64,000 bases of DNA from Bacillus sp. REN3 (GTDB lineage Bacteria > Bacillota > Bacilli > Bacillales > Cytobacillaceae): assembly GCF_017912555.1 (NCBI RefSeq), contig NZ_JAERSD010000002.1, positions 204,392-268,391 on the forward strand, read 5' to 3'. Below are positions 19,008 to 27,810 of this stretch, in pieces (position 1 is the first letter of the stretch; every line of letters begins with the position of its first letter). Below the pieces are notes generated by a model. The model was not told where the DNA came from. It saw only the letters and a program-made list of their open reading frames with translations, and searched no databases. The position numbers and the translations under genes were made by a program.

Positions 19008-19038
19008 CAAAAGGACTATCTAAATAATAGTCCTTTTG
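19008..19038 (-). terminator. Terminator of the histidine kinase gene
   Basis: A 12-bp perfect stem CAAAAGGACTAT/ATAGTCCTTTTG with a 7-base loop, followed by TTGTAT on the minus strand. It separates the kinase from the HD-GYP transcription unit. Confidence 0.88.
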
Positions 19039-19064
19039 GTTCATTTATTGGGAAATTATTCATC

Positions 19065-20309
19065 TTATTTTAAATCAGGACCATTTTCGACTAAAGGGAG
19101 ACTAACTTCTACAGTAGTCCCCTTATTTATCTCACTGGAAATGGAAAAGAACCCCTCATGCTCTTCGATAATTTTTTTGGTCACCATTAATCCTAGTCCA
19201 GTACCCTTTTGCTTGGTAGTATAAAATGGTTCGCCCAATTTCATGAGCTTATCAGATTCAATACCACACCCTTCATCAATCACTGAAATTCGGGCAAAAC
19301 CATCTCTATTTTCAGACTGAATGATGATTGTGCCACCATCCTGCATAGCTTCCATGGCGTTTTTGATTAAATTGATAAACACTTGTTTCATTTGGTGTTC
19401 ATCGCATAATAATGAAGAAGAATCCTCAATATCAACATTAATCGTTATTTTTTGACGGTCCGCATGAAGCTTTATCACATTCACGACGTATTCGATTATA
19501 TCCTTCAAACTTTCAGGTTTTTTTAAGGCTGTATGTGGCTTCCCTAAAATTAGGAGGTCATTGACAATTTCGTTGATTCTGTCGATTTCATTTAGCATGA
19601 TGGGATAATACTGTTCATCCCCTTTATCCTTTTCTTGCTGGAGCTGGGTGAACCCTTTCAAAGAGGAGAGAGGATTTTTAATCTCGTGTGCAATAGCAGT
19701 AGCCGTTTGGCCAATTACCGCCAACTTCTCATTTTCCCTTGCTTCCTCATAAGCTAACGTAATTGCTTTTACATAAGAATAGAAACGATTTAATAGAATG
19801 AAGGCTACAACAGAGATAAAAGCAATCAAAACAGATGCTAAAATAACATCCAGACTTTGGAATACCATTCCGTAAATTGCATATTTTAATATCATTGAAC
19901 TTACAGAAAGCCAAAAGAATTTTCTATTCACAAATATTGGTGAAAACAAAATGAAAAAAAGCTCGATCACATGGCCGCCACTGAAAGGTATGTCCTTCCC
20001 AAAATAAATAAGGAAATAATTAGTGAATTCTAAGACAAGATAGAAGACAAGGAAAATATATTTTATAGGGAATGGGTTTCCTTTTCTAATGAGATAGATA
20101 GCAACAGGCAATGGTAAAAATACTAAGACATATAAGAAAAAGCCTAGCCCTCCATCTGGTAACCCAATTTCTGATTTCAAATAGTATGGAAAAATAAAAT
20201 AGTAAAAGAAATCATAACCTATATAAATAAGATAAAACAATCCGATAAATAGTTTAATCGCCTTGTTTTCCTCGGAAATCAATACTTGTCCCCTGATAGT
20301 TGTGTTCAT
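19065..20309 (-). CDS. Membrane sensor histidine kinase
   Basis: Protein of 414 residues. A membrane sensor (about 1-180) is followed by a HisKA domain with the phospho-acceptor in IAHEIKNPLSSLKGF. The HATPase domain has INLIKNAMEAM (N box), DEGCGIE (G1) and GTGLGLMV (G2). The layout resembles Bacillus sporulation-type kinases such as KinB that lack a linked response regulator; none is next to it. The sensor is related to the HD-GYP protein downstream, which suggests that both read the same signal. The ATG has AAGGAG nine bases upstream. Confidence 0.92.
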   Translation of the reverse strand: MNTTIRGQVLISEENKAIKLFIGLFYLIYIGYDFFYYFIFPYYLKSEIGLPDGGLGFFLYVLVFLPLPVAIYLIRKGNPFPIKYIFLVFYLVLEFTNYFLIYFGKDIPFSGGHVIELFFILFSPIFVNRKFFWLSVSSMILKYAIYGMVFQSLDVILASVLIAFISVVAFILLNRFYSYVKAITLAYEEARENEKLAVIGQTATAIAHEIKNPLSSLKGFTQLQQEKDKGDEQYYPIMLNEIDRINEIVNDLLILGKPHTALKKPESLKDIIEYVVNVIKLHADRQKITINVDIEDSSSLLCDEHQMKQVFINLIKNAMEAMQDGGTIIIQSENRDGFARISVIDEGCGIESDKLMKLGEPFYTTKQKGTGLGLMVTKKIIEEHEGFFSISSEINKGTTVEVSLPLVENGPDLK

Positions 20310-20455
20310 CTTCGGACTCCTTCTTCAAAAAAAGACTCTTTTCATTAACATATTATATCAGCATATGTCTAAAATTGTTACATTTTGTCACCAGACTCTC
20401 TCCTATACCTATCAAACTTTTTTATAAACTTAAAAATTTCTTTTATATATAGAAA

Positions 20456-20482
20456 TGGACCAGGCATCGGGTGCCTGATCCA
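20456..20482 (-). terminator. Terminator of the SCP2-domain gene
   Basis: TGGATCAGGCA and TGCCTGGTCCA pair with one wobble position around a short loop. A moderately U-rich tail (TTTCTATAT) follows on the minus strand. Confidence 0.7.
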
Positions 20483-20487
20483 CTTTA

Positions 20488-20844
20488 TTATGCTGTTTCG
20501 GTCATATTGTATTCATTCAGGATGCCTTCGAGTTTCAAAGCGAGGCCCATGCTTCCCTGGATTTTCAGCTTGCCTGTCATGAAGGCGGCTGTCCCATTCA
20601 GCTTGCCGGTGATCATCTTCTTGAAGTTTTTGTCTGAGAGCTTCAATAGGCAATCGGCATCTCCCGCTGGTCCTTCGATGACTAGGGCTTTTCCATCCGC
20701 CAATTTCAGCGCAAACATACCACTGTCCTCCCCTGTGATTTCGTATTGATAGACGACATTCAAGCCTTCGATCGGCCCTGGATTCTCAATCATCATTCTT
20801 TCGAGGTCATGCCAGACTTCCCGGACTGACTTATTCTCCAACAT
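20488..20844 (-). CDS. SCP2 sterol-binding domain protein
   Basis: A 118-residue stand-alone SCP2 domain: amphipathic strands (YQYEITGEDSGMFALKLADGKA), then DADCLLKLSDKNFKKMITGKL and a lipid-pocket helix (AAFMTGKLKIQGSMGLALKL). In bacteria this fold binds lipids or acyl chains; the partner is unknown. The ATG at 20844 has AGGTGG eight bases upstream. No operon partner is intact: the next gene upstream is a permease pseudogene. Confidence 0.85.
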   Translation of the reverse strand: MLENKSVREVWHDLERMMIENPGPIEGLNVVYQYEITGEDSGMFALKLADGKALVIEGPAGDADCLLKLSDKNFKKMITGKLNGTAAFMTGKLKIQGSMGLALKLEGILNEYNMTETA

Positions 20845-20977
20845 TCATAACCCACCTGCCATTCTTTTTTCCTCATCATACCTTCCAAACAAAGCGCCCA
20901 CAATCCCGACGAACAACGTGCCTCCCTTCATCCCCCCGTTATTCGTCGGGTGCAAAACTTGAGGAAATCTGTCAGGG

Positions 20978-21625
20978 TCAGCTTCCTTTACTGGAGAAGG
21001 CTTTAAGTCCCCTGTTCCAGAATGCATAGCTGCGATGCAGAAATGATTGCAGCTGCTGGTGTCCAGAGCGCAAATGCTTTGTAGCCGGATTTGTCTATGA
21101 AATATGCGGCCGTGAAGCCATATGGGATGATCCAGGTCAGGAACATGCGGATGCCCTTATGGTAAATGGTCAATGGGTATCTTGCAAAGTCGCTCAGATT
21201 GAAGACCGTCCAGACAATCGGAAGGCTGTCAATCATTAAGAAGCTGTACGTGGCGAAAAATAAATTGATTGCAACAAAAATCAGCCCTGATGAAATCATC
21301 ATCACGATCAGCATCCCGATTTCTTCCGCTCCCCAGACGAGGCGCTTTGGGATTGCAGTCCAAAGGATGATCACGCCTATGAACAGCTGGCCAAAGCCAT
21401 CCTAGTGAAGGGGTCTGCTTCGACATGGAACAACGGATTCACCGGACGGATTAGCAGGCTGTCAAGCTTGCCCGGATGGATGTATTGCCAGCCAAGCGTC
21501 CACAAGTTATCAAAGAAGATTTGGTGGATCGACCTTCCAGTTGCCGCAATCCCATAAATGAATAATATCTCATTAAAGGTCCACCCGTTGATCTGTTCGT
21601 GTCCAAACAGTATGAAGAGGTGCAA
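20978..21625 (-). pseudogene. ABC-2 type transporter permease remnant (frameshifted, truncated)
   Basis: Three reading frames must be joined to rebuild a daunorubicin-type ABC-2 permease (COG3694 group). The first part (…INGWTFNEILFIYGI…DNLWTLGWQYIHPGKLDSLLIRPVNPLF) breaks near 21405. It continues as DGFGQLFIGVIILWTAIPKR in a second frame, and shifts again near 21045 to end as SYAFWNRGLKAFSSKGS with a stop at 20978. The N-terminal ~50 residues and the usual partner permease and ATPase genes are missing. I take it as a dead gene; sequencing errors could mimic the frameshifts, but not the missing N-terminus. Confidence 0.82.
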
Positions 21626-21814
21626 TTGGATCGGGTGCTCCGCGAAAAGGCTTTAGCTTTTCCGGGGAGCAAGTGAAGCCAGCAGGCAGGAGCACCTAAC
21701 CTAGAAAAACGACCAGCCTGCTTGAAGCCAATATGTTCAAGAAAGGAGCGAAAACTTTAAAAGAATACCTTTATATATTCCACAAAATGAACTTTTTGTT
21801 CTAAATAGAGAACA

Positions 21815-23191
21815 CTAAGGGATAAAAAAATCGCTTTGCTGTTCTATATGATAGGCTCTTCCCGTTCGTTCGACCTTGTTCCATGACTCTTTATTAGTAA
21901 AATACTGTATTGTCCCATGAATAATAATATAAAGTGAAATGATTCTAAAAAACAGTAAATCAGCTAGTAAGGTCATTGACAGGAAACCAAATTCTCTATA
22001 GCTGAACTTTTGTCCGTAACTGGACGCAACAGCGAGGGAAACCACATTATACGTTAAGTTAATAGAGATAGACAGGAGCAGCAGGAAAAGATAGATTGAT
22101 GAGGAATCATTTAGTATTATGATGAAAATCAGTCCTGCGATCGTTAAAAAAGAGCAGGCGACACCGACAAACAAGGCATCGACTATAAGAAAAAAAGAAA
22201 TCGGACTTTTGAATAGGGTCAAGATGAATTCCTTGAAATACAATATGATGCAGTCGGTAAATGCCTTTTGCCATCTTACTCTTTGCTTGAATAAGTCTCC
22301 CCAGTTCTCCGGGACCTCCGTGTAACAAATTGCCTCGGGAATGAAAATGACCTTGAGATTATTTTTACTCTTAATATAGTTCTGAATTTTTATTGTTATA
22401 TCGATATCTTCTCCGATCGTTTTCCTGTAGCCGCCTACACTCAGGAGTGCTTCCCTTTTAAATACCCCGAAAGCTCCAGAAATAATGGAAAGGGCTTTTG
22501 CCTTTGAAAGTGATGACTTATATATATAGAATCCCCTGAAGTATTCAAGAATTTGGAGTCTTACAATGGCTTTCACTCTCAAGCACGGTTTTAACATACC
22601 TCCATGGAATTTCCTGCCCTGGAGGACATGGACCATCCCGCCAGCCGCAACGAGATTAGGATCCTCGAAAGCTCGATTAATGATTCGCAGTGCTTGTTCA
22701 TCAAGCATGCTGTCGGCATCCAAGGTAATGATGATTTCACTGCTTGCATATGCGATCCCTGCGTTCAAGGCGTCAGCTTTCCCTCCATTTTCTTTATCTA
22801 TCACTAATATTCGCTGATTTTTCCTAGAGCTGTAAATTCCTCTAACCTTTTCAAATTCAAGGGAACCGATCAGATCCTTATAGATAGGTTCTAATTCCAA
22901 CAATTCCTCCAGTAGCTGGAAAGTACCGTCCTTAGAGCCATCGTTGATGAAAATCATTTCGTAATTGCTGTAATTTAGTCTGTCTATTCCTTTCACGGCC
23001 GTCCCTATGATCGATTGTTCATTATAGCAAGGGACCAAAATACTGACTTGCCTCTCCTTCAATGCATGTTTAAACTCTAAATAATATGGTAACCTTCTTC
23101 TTCCCGTAAAGGAATGTATGATATGGTATAGTGGGAAAGCCAAACACATACCAACGATTATAATGCCTGCCAAGCTGAGAATATTCATCAT
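21815..23191 (-). CDS. Processive family 2 glycosyltransferase (polysaccharide synthase)
   Basis: Membrane glycosyltransferase of 458 residues that would polymerise an exopolysaccharide from a nucleotide sugar. One N-terminal membrane helix precedes the GT-A domain (PCYNEQ, INDGSKDGT, LDADSML, GEDIDITI). The processive-synthase motif RVRWQKA follows, then about four to five C-terminal membrane helices. Related enzymes make poly-N-acetylglucosamine, cellulose or beta-glucan; the product here is unknown. It starts immediately after the GH16 stop codon with GGGAGG inside that gene, so the two are translationally coupled. SinR-like boxes lie upstream of the pair. Confidence 0.9.
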   Translation of the reverse strand: MMNILSLAGIIIVGMCLAFPLYHIIHSFTGRRRLPYYLEFKHALKERQVSILVPCYNEQSIIGTAVKGIDRLNYSNYEMIFINDGSKDGTFQLLEELLELEPIYKDLIGSLEFEKVRGIYSSRKNQRILVIDKENGGKADALNAGIAYASSEIIITLDADSMLDEQALRIINRAFEDPNLVAAGGMVHVLQGRKFHGGMLKPCLRVKAIVRLQILEYFRGFYIYKSSLSKAKALSIISGAFGVFKREALLSVGGYRKTIGEDIDITIKIQNYIKSKNNLKVIFIPEAICYTEVPENWGDLFKQRVRWQKAFTDCIILYFKEFILTLFKSPISFFLIVDALFVGVACSFLTIAGLIFIIILNDSSSIYLFLLLLSISINLTYNVVSLAVASSYGQKFSYREFGFLSMTLLADLLFFRIISLYIIIHGTIQYFTNKESWNKVERTGRAYHIEQQSDFFIP

Positions 23192-24028
23192 CTATCTTTC
23201 CTCCCTTTCAAAAATTTTCACATAATCAATCGAAAATTCTGCTGGGAAAACAGTAGATGCATTGGGATTTCCTGGCCAATTACCGCCAATCGCCAGATTC
23301 ATGATCAAATACATGGGATAATTCGCATCCCGGTTCCTGGTTTCAAATATAAGATTGCCGTCTAAAAACCACCTTATCGCCTCCTTTTCCCACTCAACAG
23401 CAAAAACATGATCCTCTTGATGGTTTTTAATTTCCTTCGTATCATGTACCGTGCGGAGTGTTCCATTATGTCTCCAATGTTTTACAAAATACGCGATCTG
23501 AGGCTCATTGCCAATTGCTTCAAAAATATCAATTTCCGGCAAGCTATCCTTTCCATCCGCTCTTAACAGCCATATCGCTGGAAATAAGCCTTTCCCTGAT
23601 GGATATTTAGCTTTCACTTCCACCTTTCCATACAAAAACTCGAATTTTTTCCTGGTTTGAACGAGACCTGATGTATATCGATCCCGTTCTTTCCTTCCAG
23701 TTAAAAATAATCGGCCATCGCGAACAACAGCATTTTCTGGGCGATATTCCTGCAGCTCGTTATTGAAGTTCTTCTTCCGGCCCAACGCTTCCCATTTTTC
23801 AGTGGCAAGAGATGTTCCCGAAAAATCCTCCTCAAAAACAAGCTTCCATTCTCCTTGTTTTTCTTGACTTTTTATAGTTGAATTGTTCGTTATGTTGTAC
23901 GCTTCCTCAATATCATCGATGACATCATTTCTATTTGTATTTTGTTGATCGTCGTTCATTTTACTGCTTACAAACAAGGAAGAAGAAATAACCACGAGAC
24001 AAAACATTAAAAAAACTTTGGTTTTCAC
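23192..24028 (-). CDS. Secreted glycoside hydrolase family 16 (beta-glucanase)
   Basis: Exported hydrolase of 278 residues with a signal peptide (KTKVFLMFCLVVISSSLFVSS). The GH16 jelly-roll domain has the ExDxxE catalytic motif in LPEIDIFEAIG and the family segments YGKVEVKAKYPSGKGLFPAIWLL and HVFAVEWEKEAIRWFLDG. GH16 enzymes cut beta-1,3 or mixed beta-1,3/1,4 glucans. Being coupled to a polysaccharide synthase, it probably trims or releases the polymer that synthase makes. The start is GTG at 24028 with AGGTGAG upstream. Confidence 0.9.
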   Translation of the reverse strand: MKTKVFLMFCLVVISSSLFVSSKMNDDQQNTNRNDVIDDIEEAYNITNNSTIKSQEKQGEWKLVFEEDFSGTSLATEKWEALGRKKNFNNELQEYRPENAVVRDGRLFLTGRKERDRYTSGLVQTRKKFEFLYGKVEVKAKYPSGKGLFPAIWLLRADGKDSLPEIDIFEAIGNEPQIAYFVKHWRHNGTLRTVHDTKEIKNHQEDHVFAVEWEKEAIRWFLDGNLIFETRNRDANYPMYLIMNLAIGGNWPGNPNASTVFPAEFSIDYVKIFEREER

Positions 24029-24051
24029 GATCTCACCTACACTCCTTGTTC

Positions 24052-24198
24052 ATTATAAAGAACTTATAAGAAGTATAGGCGAAGAAGCAAAAAAAGAAAA
24101 ACCGCGTAGTTCCCGGTTTGACCTTAATAAAGAACTTTTTCCTCGATATATCTTTGATTTACTACCGATTTCATCTCATTTCGTTCCTTAAAAAGAAC
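24052..24198 (-). promoter_or_regulatory. Three SinR-like boxes and promoter before the GH16-GT2 operon
   Basis: GTTCTTT (SinR consensus GTTCTYT) occurs three times on the minus strand within 142 bp: 24063-24057, 24135-24129 and 24198-24192. The nearest one abuts TATAAT (24057-24052), a candidate -10 box. About one match per 4 kb is expected by chance when both strands are counted. Repression by a SinR homologue is inferred. Confidence 0.65.
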
Positions 24199-24290
24199 AA
24201 CATCAGCCCAAGGTAGATTCGTTTCAAAAATAAAAGGAAGGGATAAAAGCGGGATACCATGAAGGTCTTAAGAAGGAGACGATGAAGATA

Positions 24291-24329
24291 AAAAGTGCCT
24301 GCCCCTCGCGTTGAGGAAGCAGGCACCTT
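24291..24329 (-). terminator. Terminator of the SulP transporter gene
   Basis: AGGTGCCTGC…GCAGGCACTTTTT forms a long stem with a small internal mismatch around a CAACGCG loop, just after the stop codon. Confidence 0.9.
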
Positions 24330-24333
24330 ATGA

Positions 24334-25869
24334 CTAAGACGAGATTGTCATTTGGAATTTCCGTAAATAACTATTTAATTCATCCATGGTTTCGAAATGA
24401 CGATGGTGCCCGATACGGCTGAATATATCCATTTTGCGGAGAATTCCCCCGAGGTCTAGATCATTACCGACAAGATATAGATTCTGTCCCCGCTCTTTCA
24501 GCTGGTCATTCAGCTGCAGCAGGGTCAAGGCGCCTGTTGCATCCACGATTGTTACCTGCGCGATATCAATCGCGATATGCGGGTTGTTGTCAGATGTGAT
24601 TGTCCTGGTGATCTGCTCAACGGAACCGAAGTACAGCGGGCCTTCAAGGAAATAGAGGCTCAGTCCGCCTTCAGCCTTGTTTGTCATCTTGAAGCCTTCC
24701 TCGCTCATCCGCTTCATGAAAATCAAGGCACTCATCACGATTCCGACTCCAACAGCAACCATCAGGTCGATTGCCACCGTCAGGACCATTGTAACGACCA
24801 TTACCGCCGCATCTGACCTCGGTTCATCCTTTAAGATTTTGAAACTATCATAATCAAACATCGTGACCCCTGTTATGATCAGGATCCCGGCTAGTACCGC
24901 AAGTGGGATTTCTTCCGCTAGCGATCCGAATACGAGCATGAACAGCAGCAGGGCCACACTGTGGACCATTGCTGATATCACTGTCTGGCCGCCGCTGCGC
25001 AAGTTGACTACGGAACGGACGGTGGCACCGGCACCTGGCATTGCTCCGAACAGGCCGGCAAGCGTATTCCCAATCCCCTGCCCAATCAATTCTTTGTTGC
25101 TCTTGTGCTTTGTACCAGTCATATTATCCATTACGACAGATGTCAGCAACGAGTCAATCGAGCCAAGGACGGCAATGCTCAAGGCTGCTGGAATCAACTG
25201 GAGGATTATGTCGGCTTCGGCTACAGGCAACTGTAATTGCGGCAGCCCCTTTGGGATCTCTCCGATTCGGTCAACCGTATCAAAAAAGATGAAATCATTA
25301 ATGAACGGCAAGGAAAAATGGACAGCAGGCATCACTTTTTCCAGAAGGATGACAGCAATTGTTCCCAAGATCAAGGCCATCAGGCTCGGCGGGATGAGCT
25401 TGATAGATTTCATTGAAAATAGCATAAATGCAATGGTCAGCAGCACGACCATAAAGCTGCCGGTCACATACTTCAACTGTCCCATGATGATGATGATTGC
25501 GATTCCATTCATGAACCCGCTGACAACCGGCAACGGAATGAACTTCAGATAGTTGCCAGCCTTCAGCAAGCCAAAGGCAATTTGAAAAAGACCGCCGAGA
25601 AACGCAGCGATAAAAGCATATTCAATGCCATGACTGGCAACGACTCCAGTGAAAATGATTGTAATGGGCCCAGTCGGACCTGTAACCTGACCCTTCGTGC
25701 CGCCAAATAAGGCAGCAAAGAAACCGGTGATGATTGCGCCATACAAACCAATGATGGCACCGTCTGAGTTTTGCGTCGCCTGCATCCCGAAAGCCAATGC
25801 AAGCGGCAGCGCAACGACCGAAACCGTAATCCCGGCCAAAAGCTCACGCTTGAGCGTCTGAAACATCAA
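24334..25869 (-). CDS. SulP family anion transporter with STAS domain
   Basis: Membrane transporter of 511 residues of the SLC26/SulP family, which moves sulfate, bicarbonate or other anions. About 10-14 membrane helices fill residues 10-400, with the family segment GLYGAIITGFFAALFGGTKGQVTGPTGP near the N-terminus (positions about 41-68) and the mid-protein GAMPGAGATVRSVVNLRSGG. A cytosolic STAS domain follows (about 415-505, PHIAIDIAQVTIVDATGALTLL). Substrate cannot be read from the sequence; no carbonic anhydrase or sulfate assimilation gene is next to it. Confidence 0.92.
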   Translation of the reverse strand: MMFQTLKRELLAGITVSVVALPLALAFGMQATQNSDGAIIGLYGAIITGFFAALFGGTKGQVTGPTGPITIIFTGVVASHGIEYAFIAAFLGGLFQIAFGLLKAGNYLKFIPLPVVSGFMNGIAIIIIMGQLKYVTGSFMVVLLTIAFMLFSMKSIKLIPPSLMALILGTIAVILLEKVMPAVHFSLPFINDFIFFDTVDRIGEIPKGLPQLQLPVAEADIILQLIPAALSIAVLGSIDSLLTSVVMDNMTGTKHKSNKELIGQGIGNTLAGLFGAMPGAGATVRSVVNLRSGGQTVISAMVHSVALLLFMLVFGSLAEEIPLAVLAGILIITGVTMFDYDSFKILKDEPRSDAAVMVVTMVLTVAIDLMVAVGVGIVMSALIFMKRMSEEGFKMTNKAEGGLSLYFLEGPLYFGSVEQITRTITSDNNPHIAIDIAQVTIVDATGALTLLQLNDQLKERGQNLYLVGNDLDLGGILRKMDIFSRIGHHRHFETMDELNSYLRKFQMTISS

Positions 25870-25974
25870 TCATTCGCCTTCCTTTTCCTTATGATAAGAA
25901 AATTATACGCCTTCCTCATTGGAATGGACAATGTGAAAAGTAACAGGGAACGATTTTCCTATAGGTTGAGGTCG

Positions 25975-26271
25975 TCAGAAAACCTTCGCCAGCCAGAAAC
26001 CGTGCATCGAGACAACAGCGGTGTAGAGAAAGGCAGCGAAAAAAGTGATTCCCTTAACGAATGAAGATTGAGGGACAATCCCGCGGATCATAAAGAATAG
26101 AAGAAAAAAAGAAAGGATTAACTTGATGGCAAGAAACAAAAATGGATTTGCCCCATAAACCGCATCCATGACCGGATTCACTTCAGCGATGAATGCGTGC
26201 CTCAGGCCAAACCATGTAACAGCGGCGTCGAAAAAATTTAGGATGGCTAAATAGCAGAAAAGGAAGGACAT
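25975..26271 (-). CDS. Small DUF5658-type membrane protein
   Basis: A 98-residue protein with about three membrane helices. The segment NFFDAAVTWFGLRHAFIAEVNPVM is the mark of the DUF5658 group of unknown function (positions about 12-35). The ATG at 26271 is preferred because GAGGTGAACTTT precedes it; longer readings to 26382 have no binding site. It stands alone between the SulP gene and the LPNTA protein gene. Confidence 0.72.
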   Translation of the reverse strand: MSFLFCYLAILNFFDAAVTWFGLRHAFIAEVNPVMDAVYGANPFLFLAIKLILSFFLLFFMIRGIVPQSSFVKGITFFAAFLYTAVVSMHGFWLAKVF

Positions 26272-26408
26272 AAAGTTCACCTCAAACATCAGTCTGATCC
26301 TGCAAATATTATTCCCTTTACTAGATTGTTTGGAAACATCAAGAAAGTTTCTGCACCTGGATGAAAATAAAATGAAGGTCAAAAAGTAATTACTCTTCGA
26401 CCTTCAAT

Positions 26409-27065
26409 TTAATTTACATTTCGGATTCTTCTATAATGTAGGATACTCAAAATCCCTCCTGCGCAAATCAATAATCCGCCAATTAACAGGAGATTGTAAT
26501 GATTTGTCGCTGTATTTGGCAGGTGGTTCACGATTTTGGGCGTTACGGCAGCATCCGTTTCGGATTTCCCATTATCCTGATCCGGTTGTGTGCCCGCACT
26601 GCTTTCAGCTTCCTCTGCGAGAAAAATGATTTCCACCTCTGCATAAGAGTTTTGGTATTCATTCCCTAATTCATATGGCATTGTCACTTGGAAAAATAAC
26701 TCCTCTTTCGAACCAGCTTCCAAAAATCTTGGAGAGAAGCCTTTAAAATCCTTTAGCTTTCCCTTGTAAAGGATTACAGGTCCCTTTGCTACCAGGAAAT
26801 CCAGTTCTTCCAGCAGCCCTTTTACGGACTTTGTTTTTCCGACATTGACTGTATAATTAAAATCATGCTTTCCTTCATTCATGACTGTTATTTCCCTTGG
26901 AATCCAATCGCCTGGTTTTAAATTTCCCGCCTCAAAGGAAAATCCATGCTGGAGAGTATCGATATCGATTTCACCTTCGGCATGAACGTTCATCTGAGTG
27001 GTGAGAATGATCGGAAGAAAAGCCAGTATGGTTAAGGCTTTCGCCAGTCTTAATAATCTGTTCAT
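26409..27065 (-). CDS. TasA-operon surface protein with LPNTA sorting signal
   Basis: Exported protein of 218 residues. A signal peptide ends near MNVHAEG. A beta-rich domain has the fibre-protein style FEAGNLKPGDWIPREITVMN. A polar spacer follows, then a C-terminal sorting signal: LPNTATN, a hydrophobic helix and RRIRN. LPNTA is the motif used by the class D sortase of B. anthracis (SrtC), so covalent attachment to peptidoglycan is likely. It follows tasA by 70 bases on the same strand and has no counterpart in the B. subtilis tapA operon. I infer that it anchors or caps fibres. Confidence 0.75.
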   Translation of the reverse strand: MNRLLRLAKALTILAFLPIILTTQMNVHAEGEIDIDTLQHGFSFEAGNLKPGDWIPREITVMNEGKHDFNYTVNVGKTKSVKGLLEELDFLVAKGPVILYKGKLKDFKGFSPRFLEAGSKEELFFQVTMPYELGNEYQNSYAEVEIIFLAEEAESSAGTQPDQDNGKSETDAAVTPKIVNHLPNTATNHYNLLLIGGLLICAGGILSILHYRRIRNVN

Positions 27066-27135
27066 GATATTCCCTCATCACTAAGGATTTAAGAAAAGGC
27101 GGGAATATGTTTTCCCGCCCTTTTCCCATAGTCAC

Positions 27136-27729
27136 TTATTTTGCAACACCCGCACCTTGCATGCCATCAAATGTCCATTTCAATTCCAATGAATCGCCTT
27201 GGAACTGATTCTGATCTTTACCATTATCCACGAATTCATACTGAACATATAAAGTATCATTTGTTCCAGCTGCCAGATTTCCTCCACGTTCAGCAAACCA
27301 TTCACTCCAGAAATTCCCTTCGATGACATCTGGGCTCATATTCTTAAGATCATGCAATGTTGTAGACCAGACAGGAAAATCTAATTTGTCAGCATTGAGC
27401 ATGAAGTTTACACGGATGTGCTTTCCTAAGTCTTCGGAATTGTTATTTTTCACATCATTTACAGTATAATCCGTGAATAAGTCGATTTCAGCAATGTCAA
27501 GTGAACCGCCATTCACTAACTTAAATGAACGGAGCATGGTATCGCCAGGCTTGATGTTATTAACATCAACAATTGTTGTAGGATTGACACTAAGGTCCAA
27601 TGTGCCAGCAGCAAACTTCGCGTTTGCTTCTGCTGTGTCACTAAAGTAAGCAAATGTTCCTCCGCCGATCAGTGAAATTCCCATTACAGCTGATGCAATC
27701 CCCATACCTAATTTCTTTTTCAGACTCAT
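27136..27729 (-). CDS. tasA: TasA/camelysin family biofilm fibre protein
   Basis: Secreted fibre-forming protein of 197 residues. It has the SipW-type signal peptide (KKKLGMGIASAVMGISLIGGGTFAYFSD, given by positions 4-31) typical of TasA/CalY. The first mature residues resemble TasA (AKFAAGTLDLSVNP), and IKPGDTMLRSFKLVNGGSLDI is the conserved family segment (about 60-80). TasA forms amyloid-like fibres in the biofilm matrix. The gene sits behind sipW. TasA and CalY are paralogues and I cannot separate them firmly; operon position favours TasA. Confidence 0.88.
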   Translation of the reverse strand: MSLKKKLGMGIASAVMGISLIGGGTFAYFSDTAEANAKFAAGTLDLSVNPTTIVDVNNIKPGDTMLRSFKLVNGGSLDIAEIDLFTDYTVNDVKNNNSEDLGKHIRVNFMLNADKLDFPVWSTTLHDLKNMSPDVIEGNFWSEWFAERGGNLAAGTNDTLYVQYEFVDNGKDQNQFQGDSLELKWTFDGMQGAGVAK

Positions 27730-27810
27730 GACAAATTCCTCCTCCTACCCCATTCGGGTATGTAAAGTTTTTTATATTGACCCTTGCTTGAAACAAGGAG
27801 TGCAACCATG

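Noticed and set aside
20845-21027. 60-residue protein beginning MHSGTGDLKPS
   Set aside because: It lies in a different frame over the C-terminal end of the ABC-2 permease remnant, whose true ending is readable in another frame; no binding site.
21799-21814. SinR-like pair GTTCTAAATAGAGAAC after the GT2 gene
   Set aside because: It lies downstream of the gene with no promoter to control; one half matches the consensus only on one strand, so chance is likely.
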